Shown here: positions 61,433 to 64,000 of the stretch, in pieces | Layout of the letters: each line of letters opens with the position of its first letter | Numbering within the stretch: the first letter of the stretch is position 1 | The notes under the pieces: model-generated | Seen by the model: the letters and a program-made list of their open reading frames with translations, nothing else | Databases searched by the model: none | What the model was told of the DNA's origin: nothing | Assembly (NCBI GenBank): GCA_949752795.1 | Contig: OX457058.1 | Location: 162,939,353 to 163,003,352 of the forward strand | From: Hyperoodon ampullatus | Taxonomy: Eukaryota > Chordata > Mammalia > Artiodactyla > Ziphiidae | Direction of reading: 5' to 3' | Length of the DNA stretch: 64,000 bases | Made by a program: the position numbers and the translations under genes

Positions 61433-62343
61433 ACGAAAAGACAGAGGACTATGTACCAGATGAAGGAACAAGATAAAACCCTAGAAAAACAACTAAATGA
61501 AGTGGAGATAGACAACGTTCCAGAAAAATAATTCAGAATAATGATAGTGAAGATGATTCAGGACCTCGGAAAAAGAATGGAGGCAAAGATCGAGAAGATG
61601 CAAGACATGTTTAACAAAGATCTAGAAGAATTAAAGAACAAACAAACAGAGATGAACAATACAATAACTGAAATGAAAAATACACTAGAAGGAATCATAG
61701 CACAATAACTGAGGCAGAAGAATGGATAAAAGTGACCAGGAAGACAGAGTGGTGGAGTTCACTGCTGTGGAACGGAATAAAGAAAAAAGAATGAAAAGAA
61801 ATGAAGACTGCCTAAGAGACCTCTGGGACAACATTAAACACAACAACATATGCATTATAGGGGTCCCAGAAGGAAAAGAGAGAGGGAAAGGACCTGAGAA
61901 AATATTTGAAGAGACTATAGTTGAAAATTTCCCTAACATAGGAAAGGAAATAGCCACCGAAGTCCAGGAAGCACAGAGAGTCCCATACAGGATAAACCCA
62001 CGGAGAAACACACTGAGAAACATAGTAATCAAATTAGCAAAAATTAAAGGCAAAGAAAAATTATTGAAAACAGCAAGGGAAAAATGACAAAATAGCATAC
62101 AAGGGAACTCCCATAAGATTAACAGCTGATTTCTCAGCAGAAACTCTACAAGACACAAGGCAGTGGCATGATAAAACTAAAGTGATGAAAGGGAAGAACC
62201 TACAAGCAAGATTACTCTACCTGGCAAGGATCTAATTCAGATTCAATGGAGAAATCAAAAGCTTTACAGAGAAGCAAAACCTAAGAGAATTCAGCACCAC
62301 CAAACCTGCTCTACAAAAAATGCTAAAGGAACCTCTTCTCTAA
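61433..62343 (+). pseudogene. L1 ORF1, broken, start codon lost
   Basis: The expected start codon reads ACG at 61433 (followed by KRQRTMYQMKEQDK). A stop replaces a Glu codon near 61529. The middle (61722-62087) is open in one frame and shows DRVVEFTAVERNKEKRMKR, GVPEGK, IVENFPNIGKEI and RVPYRINPRR of the RRM. A TGA ends it at about 62085. The carboxy domain resumes in another frame to TAA at 62341-62343. The normal role is L1 RNA binding; this copy cannot be translated whole. Confidence 0.9.
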
Positions 62344-62401
62344 GTGGGAAACACAAGAGAAGTAAAAGACCTACAAAGACAAACCCGAAACAATTAAGAA
62401 A

Positions 62402-64000
62402 ATGGTAATAGGAACATACATATAATTACCTTAAAGGTGAATGGATTAAATGCTCCAACCAAAAGACACAGGCTTGTTGAATGGATACAAAAGCAAGACC
62501 CATGTATATGCTGTCTACAAGAGACCCACCTCAGACCTAGGGACACATACAGACTGAAAGCAAGGGGACGGAAAAAGATATCCCATGCAAATGGAAATCA
62601 AAAGAAAGCTGGAGCAGCAATACTCATATCAGATAATATAGACTTTAAAATAAAGAAAGTTACAAGAGACAAGGAAGGACACTACATAATGATCAAGAAA
62701 TCAATCCAAGAAAATGATATAACAATTAAAAATATATATGCACCCAACATAGGAGCACCTCAATACATAAGGCAACTACTAAAAGCTCTAAAAGAGGAAA
62801 TCGACAGTAACAAAATAATAGTGGGGGACTTTAACACCTCACTTACACCAATGAACAGATCATCCAAACAGAAAATTCATAAGGAAACACAAGTTTTAAA
62901 TGACACAATAGACCAGATAGATTTAATTGATATTTATAGGACATTCCATCCCAAAACAGCAGATTACACTTTCTTCTCAAGTGCACATGGAACATTCTCT
63001 AGGATAGATCACATCTTGGGTAACAAAGCAGGCCTCAGTAAATTTAAGAAAATGGAAATCATATCAAGCATCTTTTCTGAACACAATGTTATGAAATTAG
63101 AAATCAATTACAGGGAAAAATGTAAAAAACACAAATACATGGAGGCTAAACAATACGTTATTAATAAGCAAGAGATCAATGAAGAAATCAAAGAGGAAAT
63201 AAAAAAATACCTACAGATTACCAATGGCAGTTTTTACAGAACTAGAACAAAAAATCTTAAAATTTGTGTGGAGACACAAAAGACCCCAAATAGCCAAAGC
63301 AATATTGATGGATAAAAACGGAGCTGGAGGAATCAGATTCCGTGACTTTAGACTATACCAGAAAGCTACAGTAATCAAGACAATATGGTACTGGCACAAA
63401 AACAGAAATATAGATCAATGGAACAAGGTAGAAAGCCCAGAGATAAGCCCACACACCTATGGTCAACTAATCTATGACAAAGGAGGCAAGAACATACAAT
63501 GGAGAAAAGACAGTCTCTTCAATAAGTGATGCTGGGAAAACTGGACAGTTATATGTAAAAGAATGAAATTAGAACACTCCCTAACACCACACACAAAAAT
63601 AAACTTAAAATGGATTAGAGACCTAAATGTAAGACTGGACACTATAAAACTCTTAGAGGAAAACATTGGAAAAACACTCTTTGACATAAATCACAGCAAG
63701 ATCTTTTTTGATCCACCTCCTAGAGTAATGGAAATAAAAACAAAAATAAACAAATGTGACCTAATGAAACTTCAAAGCTTTTGCAAAGCAAAGGAAACCA
63801 TAAACAAGACAAAAAGACGACACTCAGAATGGGAGAAAATATTTGCAAACAGATCAATAGACAAAGGATTAATCTCCAAAATATATAAACAGCTCTTGCA
63901 GCTCAATATTTAAAAAAACAAACAACCCAATCCAAAAATGGGTAGGAGACCTAAATAGACATTTCTCCAAAGAAGACATACAGATGACCAAGAAGCACAT
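62402..64000 (+). pseudogene. L1 ORF2 with endonuclease intact-looking but RT deleted
   Basis: The ATG at 62402 is followed by a small deletion and a stop at 62423. From 62437 a frame of about 260 codons covers nearly the whole endonuclease, with NGLNAPTKRHRL, CCLQETH (catalytic Glu), VGDFNTSL, GTFSRIDHILG and SEHNVMKLE. At about 63219 the sequence jumps from the KKYLQ region to the FFTELEQKI region past RT, so no palm motif (IPGM, DAE..FD, FADD) remains. Beyond the junction it reads [14 protein letters not shown], then [16 protein letters not shown], a Trp-to-stop at 63527-63529, and [15 protein letters not shown] up to 63913. The cysteine motif would lie beyond the window. Confidence 0.92.

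Larger units (their letters stand above)
61366..64000 (+). mobile_element. Cetartiodactyl L1, 5'-truncated, internally deleted, runs off right edge
   Basis: It starts in the last part of an L1 5'UTR ('cctgtagcctgtggaacaaa'), then ORF1 (61433-62343) and ORF2 (62402 onward). It differs in the ORF1 amino end from the full-length copy at 5214-12583, so it is another, probably older, L1 lineage. Relative to that copy about 1.65 kb of ORF2 is missing at 63219. The 3' end lies beyond the window. Confidence 0.92.

Noticed and set aside
63190..63250. ORF2 junction as a normal L1 splice product
   Set aside because: No GT donor is visible at the left side and I cannot see a branch/acceptor pattern. A genomic deletion is the simpler reading.

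Overview
This window looks like repeat-rich, gene-poor nuclear DNA from a cetacean. Seven copies of the CHR-type, tRNA-derived SINE are visible; they open with 'ggcttccctggtggcgcagtggt' variants and the short form ends '...gtaccgc' plus poly(A). This family is known from whales and their close relatives. LINE-1 copies of cetartiodactyl type, and older mammal-wide repeats (MIR, L2, MLT1-like LTRs, a MER5A-like hAT element, a Tigger-like DNA transposon), point to the same group. The species cannot be named from sequence alone. I found no intact host protein gene, tRNA, rRNA or CRISPR array. Every protein-like signal I could recognise belongs to a transposable element.

Layout. At 1-910 a CHR SINE and (CA)n lie against the 3' end of a minus-strand L1. 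From about 2.9 to 13.1 kb an ancient L1 is broken into pieces by a 5'-truncated L1 3' end (10-bp target-site duplication), an LTR-like segment, and a full-length ~7.4-kb L1 at 5214-12583. That L1 has a YY1-like site, a long 5'UTR, dead ORF1 and ORF2, and its own SINE insertion with a perfect 16-bp duplication. From 13.7 to 18.5 kb there is an MLT1A-like LTR and two more ancient L1s, one holding a long-form SINE and a small poly(A)-tailed insert of unknown source. From 19.7 to 29.6 kb there are L1 3'UTR, MIR and L2 relics, three SINEs, a complete Tigger-like DNA transposon with TA duplication, and an MLT1-like LTR. From 29.6 to 41 kb most sequence is unassigned AT-rich DNA, with microsatellites, a 59-bp alternating purine-pyrimidine tract and a MIR. 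From 41 to 45 kb there is a minus-strand ancient L1 split by a SINE (13-bp duplication), another LTR and a MIR. From 45 to 61 kb there is a (TG)n tract, a badly decayed retroviral pol relic on the minus strand, a small palindromic MITE, an MLT1-like LTR, a 71-bp direct duplication, L2, MIR and MER5A relics. From about 61.37 kb to the right edge runs a second cetartiodactyl L1 with a well-preserved endonuclease domain but no reverse transcriptase, because of an internal deletion of about 1.65 kb.

How the parts relate. The window is a stratigraphy of retrotransposition: ancient L1/L2/MIR, then MLT1 LTRs and DNA transposons, then cetartiodactyl L1s, then CHR SINEs. Three SINE insertions and one L1 3' end keep duplications that fit L1-type target-primed insertion, and nesting gives relative ages. 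No previously undescribed functional system is evident. The items most worth checking are the unknown poly(A)-tailed insert at 16195-16382, the 71-bp duplication at 54819/55412, the Z-DNA-prone tract at 33468-33526, the RT-less L1 at the right edge and the pol relic near 49 kb.
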